Below are positions 7,497 through 17,207 of a DNA stretch of 23,737 bases, piece by piece (the stretch's first letter is position 1; every line of letters begins with the position of its first letter). Origin of the DNA: Zygnema circumcarinatum (taxonomy: Eukaryota; Streptophyta; Zygnematophyceae; Zygnematales; Zygnemataceae); assembly GCA_037447605.1 (NCBI GenBank), contig JBBHKD010000022.1:9711-33447 (forward strand), written 5' to 3'. The position numbers and the translations under genes were made by a program. The notes below the pieces were generated by a model, which was given only the letters and a program-made list of their open reading frames with translations, did not search any database and was not told the DNA's origin.

Positions 7497-7616
7497 GTTG
7501 CAGCGACACAGGGACATCCCGGTAGGTCACCCATCCCAGAACTAATCCGGCCAACAGGCGCATGGCAGCGGAGTACTGATGTGAACCGGCGTAGTAGCCT
7601 CGGTATGATGCGCACA
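7497..7616 (-). rRNA. 5S rRNA copy 9, substitution-rich
   Basis: Length and spacing are almost exactly those of the consensus, but about fifteen single-base substitutions are scattered evenly. Many are A/T or G/T transversions (TTAGCTGCGG reads ATGGCAGCGG, AGTTCTGATGGG reads AGTACTGATGTG). The near lack of indels sets it apart from the other damaged copies. C box retained, closing helix damaged. Confidence 0.82.
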
Positions 7617-8386
7617 CGTGTACGGACATGCAGTCACACTTTGCTGGTTTTTTCTGTTTCTTTTCTTCCTTAAGGAGAAGACATCGAACACCTGTTTCAG
7701 CGATGGCTTCTTCAGACCGGCAGCAATGGTTGGAACCAGTGGCAATGGTTGTTTCGGTCCCGTCGCAATGGTTGGCAACCTCGGAATTCAATGGTTGCAA
7801 CCATTGGCAATGGTTTTCCATGTTGCCAACCATTGCCGCCGGCCCTAAACAACGATCGCCAATGGTTGGCAACCTTGGAATTGAAAGGCGGCAATGGCTG
7901 CCCAATCAGAGAGCCATTGCCAATCGTAGCGGCTAACATTACAACAGCATGGTATGGTTGCAACAATTGGCAATCGTTGTTTGATTTTGTCACGTCGCAT
8001 TGGTTGGCGTCCTTGGAATGCAGTGGTTGCAATGATGGGCCACTGTTTTAAACGTTGCCAACCATTGCCGCCAGCCCTAAACAACTATTGCCAATGGTTG
8101 GCAATCTTGAATTGGAGGGCCGCAGGCGGCAATGGTTGTGACACTGAAAACCAACATTACCCCAGGATTGGTTGTGCAACGATCACGTGGTTGTGTCATT
8201 AAGGGCGCGATTCCAACCATTTGGCGATTGCTGTTACAACCAAGACAGGAGAAACAAGCAGCCGCCAAGGCGTCACTTATGACGTCAGCCAAGAAAAGGT
8301 CAAGAACAATGTCCAACATGATAGGTCACACCATCGATGTTGATGTTTGACCATTTCCAAAAATGGAAGAAAAGAGTAAAAAAGGT
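7617..8386. repeat. 5S spacer 9
   Basis: Leader of the tttgctgg class with scattered substitutions. It is consensus from about 7725 to 7885, including the palindrome at 7789-7806, then moderately diverged in late A and in B after 8110. TGACGTCA is present near 8280 and the T6 run at 8378-8383. Confidence 0.85.
8378..8383 (-). terminator. T6 terminator, copy 10
   Basis: Six T on the minus strand directly after the 5S 3' end. Confidence 0.8.
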
Positions 8387-8509
8387 GTGGGTGCGACACC
8401 GGGACTTCCCGGGAGGTCACCCATCCCAGTACTATTCCGGCCCACTGGCGCTTCAGCTACCGAATTCTTGATGGGAAATCACGGCATAGTCATAGGTATG
8501 ATCGCACCA
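8387..8509 (-). rRNA. 5S rRNA copy 10, half consensus and half damaged
   Basis: The 3' half of the RNA (plus positions up to about 8453), including the C box and the 3' closing strand, is letter-perfect apart from CTGG for CAGG. The 5' half has insertions and substitutions around GGATCC and helix II, then returns to TATGATCGCACCACGTG. The boundary is abrupt. Confidence 0.83.
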
Positions 8510-8682
8510 CGTGTACAGACGTGCAAGTGTAGCACTTAATGACTTTTTCTGTTTGTTTCTGCTTTCGAGGGAAGACATAGACGCCTCCTTTCGGCAATGG
8601 TTGTTTAGGACCGGCGGCAATGGTTGGAACCAGTGGCAATGGTTGTTTCGGTCCCGTCGCAATGGTTGGCAACCTCGGAATT

Positions 8683-8700
8683 CAATGGTTGCAACCATTG
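8683..8700. repeat. 18-base perfect palindrome
   Basis: CAATGGTTGCAACCATTG equals its own reverse complement. The exact 18-mer occurs once in each of 12 spacers (for example 6053, 6920, 7789, 10455, 13982, 14875, 16621, 17504, 19226, 20117 and 22804), always in subrepeat A, and is degraded in the corresponding place of B. Confidence 0.85.
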
Positions 8701-9283
8701 GCAATGGGTTTCCATGTTGCCAACCATTGCCGCCAGCCCTAAACAACGATCGCCAATGGTTGGCAACCTTGGAATTGAATGGCCGTCGGCTATGGTTGCC
8801 TATATATAAACCATTGCCAATTGTGGCAACCGTCCCGCAGGCAATGGTATGGTTGCAACCATTGGCAATCGTTGTTTGTTTTTGTCCCGTCACAATGGTT
8901 GGCGACCTTGGAATGCAGTGGTTGCAATGATGGGCCACGGTTTTCAACGTTGCCAACCATTGCCGCCAGCCCTAAACAACTATTGCCAATGGTTGCGCAA
9001 TCTTGGAATTGGCCAAGAAGGGCAACAATAGTTGGCAACATTGAAAACCAACCATTGCAATCATTGCAACCGTAGCAATTGGTTGTGTGGTACGGGCAAC
9101 GATGGTTCCAACCATTTGGCAATTGCTGTTTCCAAACCAGCTTCGCCAGGGAAAAAATCAGCAGTCCGCCGAGGCATCACCTTATGACGTCAGCCAAGGA
9201 ACAGGTCAAGAACAATGTCCAACATGATTGGTCACACCATCGATGTTGATGTTTGACCATTTCCAAAAATGAAAGAAAAGAGT

Positions 9284-9289
9284 AAAAAA
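9284..9289 (-). terminator. T6 terminator, copy 11
   Basis: Six T on the minus strand directly after the 5S 3' end, in a fully consensus tail. Confidence 0.8.
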
Positions 9290-9292
9290 GGT

Positions 9293-9418
9293 GTGGGTGC
9301 GACACCGGGACTTCCCGGGAGGTCACCCATCCCAGTACTATTCCGGCCCACAGGCGCTTGTTTGCAAATTTCTACGGATGAGATCCAGCGTAATTTCCTC
9401 TCAGTATAAATCGCACCA
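9293..9418 (-). rRNA. 5S rRNA copy 11, half consensus and half damaged
   Basis: It is exact consensus from the 3' end up to GGCGCTTG at 9360, then becomes heavily altered through helix II and CATACC (TATAAATCGCACC in place of TATGATCGCACC). The C box is intact; the A box is broken. The length is inflated to 126 by insertions in the damaged half. Confidence 0.82.
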
Positions 9419-10168
9419 CGTGTACGGACATGCAAGTGTCAGCCCTTGTCCGTTTTCTGTTTTCTTTTCTCCTTTCCAGGAAAGACGTCGGACCCTCTTT
9501 CAGCAATGGGTTATTTAGGAACCGGCGGCAATGGTTGGAACCAGTGGCAATGGTTGTTTCAGTCCCGTCGCAATGGTTGGCAACCTTGGATTTCAATCAG
9601 TTGCAACCATTGGCAATGATTTCCAGCTTACCAACCATTGCCGCGGTACGGACGACGATCGCCAGTGGTTGGCAACCTTTTGAATTGAAGGGCGGCGGCA
9701 ATGGTTGCCAATCGAAAAACCATTGCCAATGGTGGCAACCGTACCGCAGGCAATGGTATGGTTGCAACCATTGGCAATCGTTGTTTGTTTTTGTCCCGTC
9801 GCAATGGTTGGCGACCTTGGAATGCAGTGGTTGCAATGATGGGCGATTTTCAACGTTGCCGGCATTCCGCACCTGAACAGTTGTTGCCAATGGTTGGCAA
9901 TCTGATTCGAGAGGCGGCACGGCGATGGTGGCAACGTGAAAACCAACCATTGCCAATGGTTGCAACCGTAGGCAATGTTTGTGTCGGTCCGGGCGGCGAT
10001 GGTTCCAACCATTTGGCAATTGCTGTTACGAAACCAGCTTGCGAGAGACAAGCAGTCCACAAGGCATCACCTTATAACATCAGTCAGAACAGGTCAAGAA
10101 CGATGTCCAACGTGATTGGTCACACCATCGATGTTGATGACGCCGAACTGAAGGAAGATAAAAAAGGT
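9419..10168. repeat. 5S spacer 11
   Basis: Leader of the cccttgtccg class. A has lost its palindrome (CAATCAGTTGCAACCATTGG). B starts clean with ATGGTTGCAACCAT near 9758 and degrades from about 9845. The second prefix near 9968-10030 is nearly intact. The tail TGACGTCA is changed (TAACATCA). Confidence 0.83.
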
Positions 10169-10284
10169 GTGGTCGACACCGGACTTCCCGGGAGGTCACC
10201 CATCCCAGCTCTTCCGGCCCACTGGCGCTTCAGCTGCGGAGTTCTGATGGGATCCAGCGTAGTAGCCTCGGTATGATCACACCA
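10169..10284 (-). rRNA. 5S rRNA copy 12, mildly diverged
   Basis: Four single-base deletions or short losses (including part of CAGTACTATTCC) and a few substitutions. C box, A-box region, GGATCC and CATACC are present. The 5' strand reads GGTGTGATC, so the closing helix has one mismatch. Confidence 0.86.
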
Positions 10285-10406
10285 CGTGTACGGACATCCA
10301 GTGTCGCGTTGCTAGCTTTTTGTTTTCTTTTTCTTCCTTGAGGGGACATCAAACGCCTCCTTTCGGCAATGGTTGTTTAGGACCGGCGGCAATGGTTGGA
10401 ACCAGA

Positions 10407-10632
10407 GGCAATGGTTGTTTCGGTCCCGTCGCAATGGTTGGCAACCTCGGAATTCAATGGTTGCAACCATTGGCAATGGGTTTCCATGTTGCCAACCATT
10501 GCCGCCGGCCCTAAACAACGATCGCCAATGGTTGGCAACCTTGGAATTGAAGGGGCGGCATTGGTTGCCAATCGATAAACCATTGCCAATGGTGGCAACC
10601 GTACCGCAGGCAATGGTATGGTTGCAACCATT
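10407..10632. repeat. Spacer subrepeat A (spacer 12)
   Basis: Clean example of A. It holds the exact 18-base palindrome, then TTGCCAACCATTGCCGCC and GCCAATGGTTGGCAACC, and ends in TATGGTTGCAACCATT at the junction with B. Confidence 0.82.
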
Positions 10633-10856
10633 GGCAATCGTTGTTTGTTTTTGTCCCGTCGCAATGGTTGGCGACCTTGGAATGCAGTGGTTGCAATGAT
10701 GGGCCACGGTTTTCAACGTTGCCAACCATTGCCGCCAGCCCTAAACAACTATTGCCAATGGTTGGCAATCTTGGAATTCAAGGGCCGGCGGGCGGCAATG
10801 GTTGGCAACATTGAAAACCAACCATTGCCAATGCATTGCAACCGTAGCAAATGCGC
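10633..10856. repeat. Spacer subrepeat B (spacer 12)
   Basis: Clean example of B. The position matching the palindrome in A reads GTGGTTGCAATGATGGG, so the dyad is broken there, while TTGCCAATGGTTGGCAA (arms TTGCCAA and TTGGCAA) is kept. Confidence 0.82.
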
Positions 10857-11052
10857 TACTTGTCAACAGCGGCAAATGGTCCAACTTTTGGCAATTTGCT
10901 GTTTCGAACCAAGCTCGCGAAGAACAAGCAGTCCGCCAAGGCATCACCTTGTGACGTAGGCCAGATCGGGTCAAGAACGATGTCCAACATGATTGGTCAC
11001 ACCATCGATGTTGATGTTTGGGCGTTTCCAAAAATGAAAGAAAATAAAGGGT

Positions 11053-11168
11053 ATGGGTGCGACGCCGGGACTTTCAGAGGTCACCATGCCATCTTGTTCC
11101 GGCCGCAGGCGCTTGCAGTGCGGAGTTCTGATGGGATCCGGCGTAGTAGCCTAGGTATGATCGCACCA
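11053..11168 (-). rRNA. 5S rRNA copy 13, C box damaged
   Basis: The 5' half of the RNA, from GGTGCGATCATACC through GGATCC to the A-box side, is exact. The C-box segment reads GAGGTCACCATGCCATCTTG on the plus strand, so the TFIIIA site is changed. The 3' closing strand TCGCACC is kept. Confidence 0.84.
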
Positions 11169-11363
11169 CGTGTACGGACGTGCAAGTGTCCGCGCTTTGG
11201 TGGTTTTTTCTGTTTTCTTTTCTCCTTTCGAGGGAAGACATCGGACGCCTCCTTTCGGCAATGGTTGTTTAGGACCGGCGGCAATGGTTGGAACCAGTGG
11301 CAATGGTTGTTTCGGTCCCGTCGCAAAGGTTGGCAACCTCGGAATTCAAAGGTTGCAACCATT

Positions 11364-11364
11364 N
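11364..11364. other. Ambiguous base N
   Basis: A single N in CAACCATTnGCAATGG; clean units have G. Confidence 0.95.
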
Positions 11365-11382
11365 GCAATGGGTTTACATGTT

Positions 11383-11383
11383 N
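11383..11383. other. Ambiguous base N
   Basis: A single N in ATGTTnCCAACC; clean units have G. Both Ns of this unit lie within a patch rich in substitutions. Confidence 0.95.
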
Positions 11384-11942
11384 CCAACCATTGCCGCCGG
11401 CCCTAATCTTCGATCGCCAATGTTTGGCTACCTTGGTATTTACGGGCCGGCGGCAATGGTTGCCAATCGAAAAACCATTGCCAATGGTGGCAACCGTACC
11501 GCAGGCAATGGTATGGTTGCGGACGGCGTCGCGATGGTTTGTTTATCCGTGGCAATGGTTGGCAACCTGGAATGCGATGAGTTGCAATGATGGGCGAGTT
11601 CAGCGATTGCCGGCGTTTGCCGCCAGTTCCTTAAACAACTATCGATGGCTGGCGATATTGAAATGCGAAAAGCGGCGGCAGCGTAGTTGGCAACATGAAA
11701 ACCAACCATTGCCAATGGTTGCAACCGTAGGCAATGGTTGTGTCGGTCCGGGCGGCGATGGTTCCAACCATTTGGCAATTGCTGTTTCGGACCGGCTTGC
11801 CGAGAGACAAGCAGTCCGCCAAGGCGTCACCTTGTGACGTCAGCCAAGAACAGGTCAAGAACAATGTCCAACATGATTGGTCACACCATCAAATGTTGAT
11901 GTTTGACCATTTCCAAAAATGAAAGAAAATAGTAAAAAAGGT

Positions 11943-12058
11943 GTGGGTGAGACACCGGGACTTCCCGGGAGGTCACCCATCCCAGTGTTCTTCCAGCCAG
12001 CCCTTAGCTGCAGAGTTCTGATGGATCAGCACTTCATCACCTAGGTATGATCGCACCA
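11943..12058 (-). rRNA. 5S rRNA copy 14, A-box side damaged
   Basis: Exact from the 3' end through the C box (one change, GTGAGAC for GTGCGAC) to about 11984. It is then altered between the C box and GGATCC, with loss of the CCCACAGGCGC string. CATACC and the 5' strand are exact. Confidence 0.83.
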
Positions 12059-12816
12059 CGTGTACGGACGTGCAAGTGTCAGGCTTTGGTGGTTTTTTCT
12101 GTTTTCTTTTCTCCTTTCGAGGGAAGACATCGGACGCCTCCTTTCGGCAATGGTTGTTTAGGACCGGCGGCAATGGTTGGAACCAGTGGCAATGGTTGTT
12201 TCGGTCCCGTCGCAATGGTTTGGCAACCTCGGAATTAGATGGTGACGCCTGGCAATCAGGTTTCCGTGTTGCCAACCATACCGCCGGCCTAAACAACGAT
12301 CGCCAAATGGTTGGCAACCTTGGAATTGAAGGGCGGCAGCAATGGTTGAGTAGAAAAAACCATTGCCAATGGTGGCAACCGTACCGCAGCAATGGTATGG
12401 TTGCAACCATTGGTCATATTGTTATCGTCGCAATGGTTGGCGACCTTGGAATGCAGTCAAGTTACAATGATGGGCCACGGTTTTCAACGTTGCCAACCAT
12501 TGCGGCCTAAACAACTATTGCCAATGGTTGGCAATACTGAAATTGAGAGGCGGCGAGGCGGCAATGGTTGGCAACATAGAAAACCAACAATTGCCAATGG
12601 TTGCAACCGTAGGCAATTGTTGTGTCGGTCCGGGCGGCGATGGTTCCAACCATTTGGCAATTGCTGTTCGGACCGGCTTGGCGAGAGACACGCAGTCCGC
12701 CAAGGCGTCACCGTGTGCCGTCAGCCAAGACCAGGTCATGAACAATGTCCGACATGATTGGTCACCATCAAATGTAAATGTGACGTTTCCAAAAATGAAA
12801 GAAAGATAAAAAAGGT
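12059..12816. repeat. 5S spacer 14
   Basis: Leader of the gctttggtgg class. Prefix clean; A damaged from about 12222 with its palindrome lost; B shows many one- and two-base losses; second prefix clean near 12612-12670. TGACGTCA reads TGCCGTCA and the tail dyad is shortened. Confidence 0.84.
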
Positions 12817-12937
12817 GTGGTGCGACACCGGGACTTACCCAGAAGGTCACCCATCCAGTTGCTTGTTCGGCCCACAGGCGCTTGGCTGCGGGAGTCTTGA
12901 TGGGATCCGGCGTAGTAGCCTAGGTATGATCGCACCA
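12817..12937 (-). rRNA. 5S rRNA copy 15, mildly diverged
   Basis: The 5' third and both closing strands are exact. Changes sit between the C box and helix II (CAGTTGCTTGTTCGG on the plus strand) and in GCGGGAGTCTTGATG. The C box retains GGTCACCCATCC. Confidence 0.85.
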
Positions 12938-13688
12938 CGTGTACGGACGTGCAAGTGTCAGCCTTTGCTGGTTTTTTCTGTTTTCTTTTCTCCTTTCGAG
13001 GGAAGACATCGGACGCCTCCTTTCGGCAATGGTTGTTTAGGACCGGCGGCAATGGTTGGAACCAGTGGCAATGGTTGTTTCGGTCCCGTCGCAATGGTTG
13101 GCAACCTCGGAATTCAATGGTGCAACCATTGGCAATGGGCGTCCATGTTGCCAACCATTGCCGCCGGCCCTAAACAACGATCGCCAATGGTTGGCAACCT
13201 TGGAATTGAAGGGCCAGCGGCGATGGTTGCCGATGAAAAATCGTTGCCAATGGTGACTAACGCCGCAGGCAATGGTGTGGTTGCAACCATTGGCAATCAT
13301 TTGTTTGCTTTGTCCGTACAACGGCTGGTTGGCAACCTAAAATGCCATGGTTTCAATGATCGGCCACGGTTTTCATTCCAGCCATTGCGCCATATAAACG
13401 ATATTTTGCCAATGGCTGGCAATGTTGGAGTAGAGGCCAACAATGGTTGGCAACATAAAACCAACCATTGCCAAATCGCTTGCAACCGTAGGCAATGGTT
13501 CTGTGACAGACGGCGATGACTTCAGCCATTTTCGCGAGTTTCCTGTGAGACCAGCTTGCCAAGACAGGCAGTCGCCAACCATCACTTTATAAGCCCATAG
13601 AACAGGTAAGACAATGTCAACGTGATTGGTCACACCATCAATGTTGATGTTCAACCATTCAAAAATGAAAGAAAGAGTAGAGAAAGGT
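12938..13688. repeat. 5S spacer 15
   Basis: Leader of the gcctttgctgg class. Prefix and A are clean except for one deleted T that breaks the 18-base palindrome near 13117. B is damaged from about 13225 on and reads into a poorly matching stretch at 13310-13600. The dyad reads CATCAATGTTGATG inside altered outer arms. Confidence 0.83.
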
Positions 13689-13808
13689 ACTGGGTGGACA
13701 CCGGACTTCCAGAAAGTCGCCCAGCCCAGTACTGTTCAGCCACAGGCGCTTAGCTGCAGAGATTCTGATGGGATCCCGCGTGGTCACTCCTCCGGTATGA
13801 TCACACCA
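13689..13808 (-). rRNA. 5S rRNA copy 16, diverged
   Basis: The CAGGCGCTTAGCTGCAGA and TCTGATGGGATCC segments are kept. The C box is changed (GTCGCCCAGCCCAG on the plus strand), both closing strands carry mismatches, and the helix II region is rewritten. Confidence 0.78.
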
Positions 13809-14584
13809 CGTGTACAGACATCAGTGCTCCACCCTTTGCTGGTTTTTTCTGTTTTCTTTTCTCCTTTCGAGGGAAGACATCGGACGCCTCCTTTCGGCAA
13901 TGGTTGTTTAGGACCGGCGGCAATGGTTGGAACCAGTGGCAATGGTTGTTTCGGTCCGTCGCAATGGTTCGTACCAGAACGCAATGGTTGCAACCATTGG
14001 CAATCGTATTCAATGTTGCCAACCATTGCCGCCGGCCCTAAAACAACGATCGCCAATGGTTGGCAACCTTGGAATTGAAGGGCCGGCGGCAATGGTTGCC
14101 AATCGAAAAACCATTGCCAAATGGTGGCAACCGTACCGCAGGCAATGGTATGGTTGCAACCATTGGCAATCGTTGTTTGTTTTTGTCCCGTCGCAATGGT
14201 TGGCGACCTTGGAATGCAGTGTTTGCAACGATGGCCATGGTTTTAAAAGTTTCCAACCACTGCCGCCAGCACTAAACAAATATTGCCAATGGTTGGCAAT
14301 CTTTGAACGCAGAGGCCAACGGGCAGCAATGAGTTGGCAACATTGAAAACCAACCATTGCGATGAGTGATCCATAGCAATGGTTGTGTAGACCAGCAAGG
14401 ATGGTTCCAACCATTTGGCAATAGCTGTGTCGGACCGGCCTGCCGAGAGACACGCATTCCGCGAAGGCGTCACCTTGTGACGTCAGCCAAGAACAGGTCA
14501 AGAACAATGTCCAACATGATTGGTCACACCATCGATGTTGATGTTTGACCATTTCCAAAAATGGAAGAAAAGAGTAAAAAAGGT
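13809..14584. repeat. 5S spacer 16
   Basis: Leader of the ccctttgctgg class. The palindrome is exact at 13982-13999 but preceded by AACG instead of AATT. A and early B are clean; late B (about 14220-14400) is altered. The tail is clean with TGACGTCA near 14478 and a T6 run at 14576-14581. Confidence 0.86.
14576..14581 (-). terminator. T6 terminator next to degenerate copy 17
   Basis: An intact T run and tail adjoin a gene whose C box is destroyed, showing how sharply clean and damaged blocks alternate. Confidence 0.7.
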
Positions 14585-14697
14585 GTGGGTGCGGCACAGA
14601 AACTACAAACAGCCATCATCTGCTTGTCCAGCCCTTCAGCAGCTTGGCTGTGAGTTCTGATCGGATCCAGCAATCATCACCTGGTGTGATCGCGCCA
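14585..14697 (-). pseudogene. 5S rRNA copy 17, C box lost
   Basis: Only GTGGGTGCGGCAC at the 3' end, TTGGCTGTGAGTTCTGATCGGATCC in the middle and TGATCGCGCCACGTG at the 5' end are clear. The stretch corresponding to CCGGGACTTCCCGGGAGGTC is unrecognisable. Confidence 0.75.
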
Positions 14698-15445
14698 CGT
14701 GTACGGACGTGCAAGTGTCACCGTTTGCTGGTTTTTTCTGTTTTCTTTTCTCCTTTCGAGGGAAGACATCGGACGCCTCCTTTCGGCAATGGTTGTTTAG
14801 GACCGGCGGCAATGGTTGGAACCAGTGGCAATGGTTGTTTCGGTCCCGTCGCAATGGTTGGCAACCTCGGAATTCAATGGTTGCAACCATTGGCAATGGG
14901 TTTCCATGTTGCCAACCATTGCCGCCGGCCCTAAACAACGATCGCCAATGGTTGGCAACCTTGGAATTGAAGGGCCAACAATGATGCCGGTGGAAGCCGC
15001 TCAATGGTGGCAACCGTACAAGCAATGGTATGGTTGCAACCATTAGCAATACGTTGTTTGTTTTTATCCCGTGGCAATGTTGGCAACCTGGAATGCAGTG
15101 GTTGCAAATGGGCCACGGTTTTCAACGTTACCAACCATTGCCGCCAGCCTAAACAACTGCGATATTGGCAACTGGAATGCAAAAGGCCAAGGGGGCAGCA
15201 ATGGTTGGCGACATTGAAAACCAACCATCTCCCGATGAGTTGCAACCGTAGGCAATGATGTGTGGAGCAGACGCGCGATGGTTACAACATTTGGCGATGC
15301 CTGTCGACCGAGCTGCAAGAGAACAAGCAGTCCCGCCAAGGCGCACTTATGAGTTCAGCAAGATAATCAAGACAATGTTGCCGACGTGATCGCCACCATC
15401 AATGTTAAACTTTAGCCACTCAAAATGAAAGAAAGATAAAGAGAT
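14698..15445. repeat. 5S spacer 17
   Basis: Leader of the gtttgctgg class. Prefix and A are letter-perfect, with the palindrome at 14875-14892. From about 14980 B and the tail degrade progressively. The tail dyad is mostly gone and TGACGTCA reads GAGTTCA. Confidence 0.84.
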
Positions 15446-15554
15446 ATGGGTGCGACACCGAACTTCCCGGAAAGTCACCCATCGTATCCGCCCAGGCGCT
15501 TCAGCTGCGAACTATGATGAGATCCAGCAGTCGTACCTCGGTATGATCGCACCA
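15446..15554 (-). pseudogene. 5S rRNA copy 18, shortened
   Basis: About 109 bases. The 3' closing strand and CCGAACTTCCCGG are present. About ten bases between the C box and the A box (CCAGTACTATTCCGG) are missing, GGATCC reads AGATCC, and helix II is altered. CATACC and the 5' strand are exact. Confidence 0.76.
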
Positions 15555-16331
15555 CGTGTACGGACGTGCAAGTGTCAGGCTTTGGTGGTTTTTTCTGTTT
15601 TCTTTTCTCCTTTCGAGGGAAGACATCGGACGCCTCCTTTCGGCAATGGTTGTTTAGGACCGGCGGCAATGGTTGGAACCAGTGGCAATGGTTGTTCTAC
15701 GCAGTCCGTCGCAATGGTTGCGCAACCTAGAATTGATGGTTACAACATTGGCAATGGCTTCCATGTTGCCAACCATTGCCGCCGGCTCAAACAACGATCG
15801 CCAATGGTTGGCAACCTTTGGAATTGAAGGGCAAGCCGAGTGGTTTGCCAATCGAAAAACCATTGACTATGGTGGCATCCGTACCGCATGCAATTGTATG
15901 GTTGCTACCATTGGCAATCGTTGTTTGTTTTTGTCCCGTAGCAATGGTTGGCGTCCTTGGAATGCAGTGGTTGCAATGATAGGCCAGGTTTTCCAACGTT
16001 GCCAACCCATCCCGCCAGCCCTGGGCAACTATTCCAATGGTTCGCACTTAAAATTGAGAAGACCGGCGGGCGGCAATGGTTGGCAACGTTGAAAACCAAC
16101 GTTCCAATGGTGCCAACGCATCAGCGATTGGTTATGTCCGTTGAGGGAAGGCAATGGTTCCAACCATTTGGCAATTGCTGTTCAACAAGACTGCGGGCCG
16201 ACAGTCCGCCAAGGCGTCACCTTGTGACGTCAGCCAAGAACAGGTCAAAAACAATGTCCAACATGATTGGTCACACCATCGATGTTGATGTTTGACCATT
16301 TCCAAAAATGAAAGAAAAGAGTAAAAAGGAT
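15555..16331. repeat. 5S spacer 18
   Basis: Leader of the gctttggtgg class, clean. The prefix is followed by an altered A (TTGTTCTACGCAGTCCGTCG) with the palindrome lost. B carries scattered T-biased substitutions (for example GTTGCTACCATTGG). Tail clean with TGACGTCA near 16225. Confidence 0.84.
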
Positions 16332-16442
16332 GTGGGTGCGACACCGGAGCTTCTAAAGATTCACGTCACTGTTTGTTCCGGCCCACAGGCGCTTAGCTGC
16401 GGAATTCTGATGGGATCCGGCGTAGTAGCCTAGGATGCACCA
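16332..16442 (-). rRNA. 5S rRNA copy 19, C box lost and 5' end shortened
   Basis: From GTTCCGG to TAGTAGCCTAGG (plus strand) the gene is consensus except for GAATTC. The C-box region reads AAAGATTCACGTCACTG, so the TFIIIA site is broken. Three bases of TATGATCG are missing at the 5' end, as in copy 3. Confidence 0.8.
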
Positions 16443-17144
16443 CGTGTACGAGCGTCCGAGTGTCGGCTCTTGTTCGTTCGTTTCTGTTTTCTTTTCTCCT
16501 TTCGAGGGAAGACATCGGACGCCTCCTTTCGGCAATGGTTGTTTGGGACCGGCGGCAATGGTTGGAACCAGTGGCAATGGTTGTTTCGGTCCCGTCGCAA
16601 TGGTGGGCAACCTTGGAATTCAATGGTTGCAACCATTGGCAAAGGGTTTCAATGTTGCCAACCATTGCCGCCGCCCCTAAACAACGAACGCCAATGTTTG
16701 GCAACCTAGGAATTGAAGGGCCGGCGGCAATGGTTGCCAATCGAAAAACCATTGCCAATGGTGGCAACCTTACCGAAGGCAATGGTATGGTTGCAACCAT
16801 GGCAATCGTTGTTTGTTTTCTCCGTCTCCTTGGAATGCAGTCAAGCTTCAATTGATGGGCCACGGTTTTAGACGTCAACCACTACCAGCCTTGAACAACT
16901 ATTGCCAATGGTTGGCAATCTTGGAATTCAAGGGCCGGCGGGCGGCAATGGTTGGCAACATTGAAAACCAACCATTGCCAATGGTGATTCCGTAGGCAAT
17001 GGTTGTGTCATTCCAAGCGGCGATGGTTCCAACAATTTGGCGATTCTGCTGTTCAAGAGCCAGCTTGAGGAAGTAAGCAGTCCGCCAAGGCGTCACCTTG
17101 TGACGTCAACCAAGAACAGGTCAAGAACAATGTCCAACATGATT

Positions 17145-17173
17145 GGTCACACCATCAATGTTGATGTTTGACC
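17145..17173. repeat. 29-base inverted repeat 3' of 5S copy 20
   Basis: Exact copy of the GGTCA..CATCAA..TTGATG..TGACC dyad seen at 3930-3958. Confidence 0.7.
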
Positions 17174-17198
17174 ATTTCCAAAAATGAAAGAAAAGAGT

Positions 17199-17204
17199 AA
17201 AAAA
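17199..17204 (-). terminator. RNA polymerase III T-run terminator, copy 20
   Basis: Six T on the minus strand, a few bases beyond the 3' end of an intact 5S gene. Confidence 0.85.
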
Positions 17205-17207
17205 GGT

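Larger units (their letters stand above)
8510..9292. repeat. 5S spacer 10
   Basis: The leader is divergent (gcacttaatgactttttctg). Prefix, A and most of B are consensus; the palindromes CAATGGTTGCAACCATTG at 8683-8700 and ATGGTTGCAACCAT at 8849-8862 are exact. The A-to-B landmark spacing is 233 bases (8653 and 8886). From about 8990 B and the second prefix are altered, then the tail is clean with TGACGTCA near 9185. Confidence 0.86.
10285..11052. repeat. 5S spacer 12
   Basis: One of the cleanest spacers. Leader divergent (gcgttgctagctttttg). Prefix at 10365-10406, A at 10407-10632, B at 10633 to about 10856. The 18-base palindrome is at 10455-10472. The landmark CCCGTC at 10425 and 10655 gives a subrepeat period of 230. 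The second prefix and TGACGTCA (TGACGTAG) are damaged. Confidence 0.87.
11169..11942. repeat. 5S spacer 13
   Basis: Leader of the gctttggtgg class. A carries N at 11364 and 11383 and a run of unusual A/T substitutions around 11326-11450. B after about 11520 is strongly altered. From about 11696 to the gene the second prefix and tail are consensus with TGACGTCA. Confidence 0.84.
16443..17207. repeat. 5S spacer 19
   Basis: Leader of the ctcttgttcg class, sharing a long variant string with spacer 3. Prefix has tttGGGacc. The palindrome is exact at 16621-16638. B is damaged at 16815-16890. Tail clean: TGACGTCA at 17101-17108, dyad at 17145-17173, T6 at 17199-17204. Confidence 0.86.

Noticed and set aside
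8683-8700. Animal NF1-like or NF-Y sites in the palindromes
   Set aside because: The half-sites resemble TTGGC and CCAAT, but the match is short, NF1 is not a plant factor, and the context of the CCAAT core does not fit the full NF-Y consensus.
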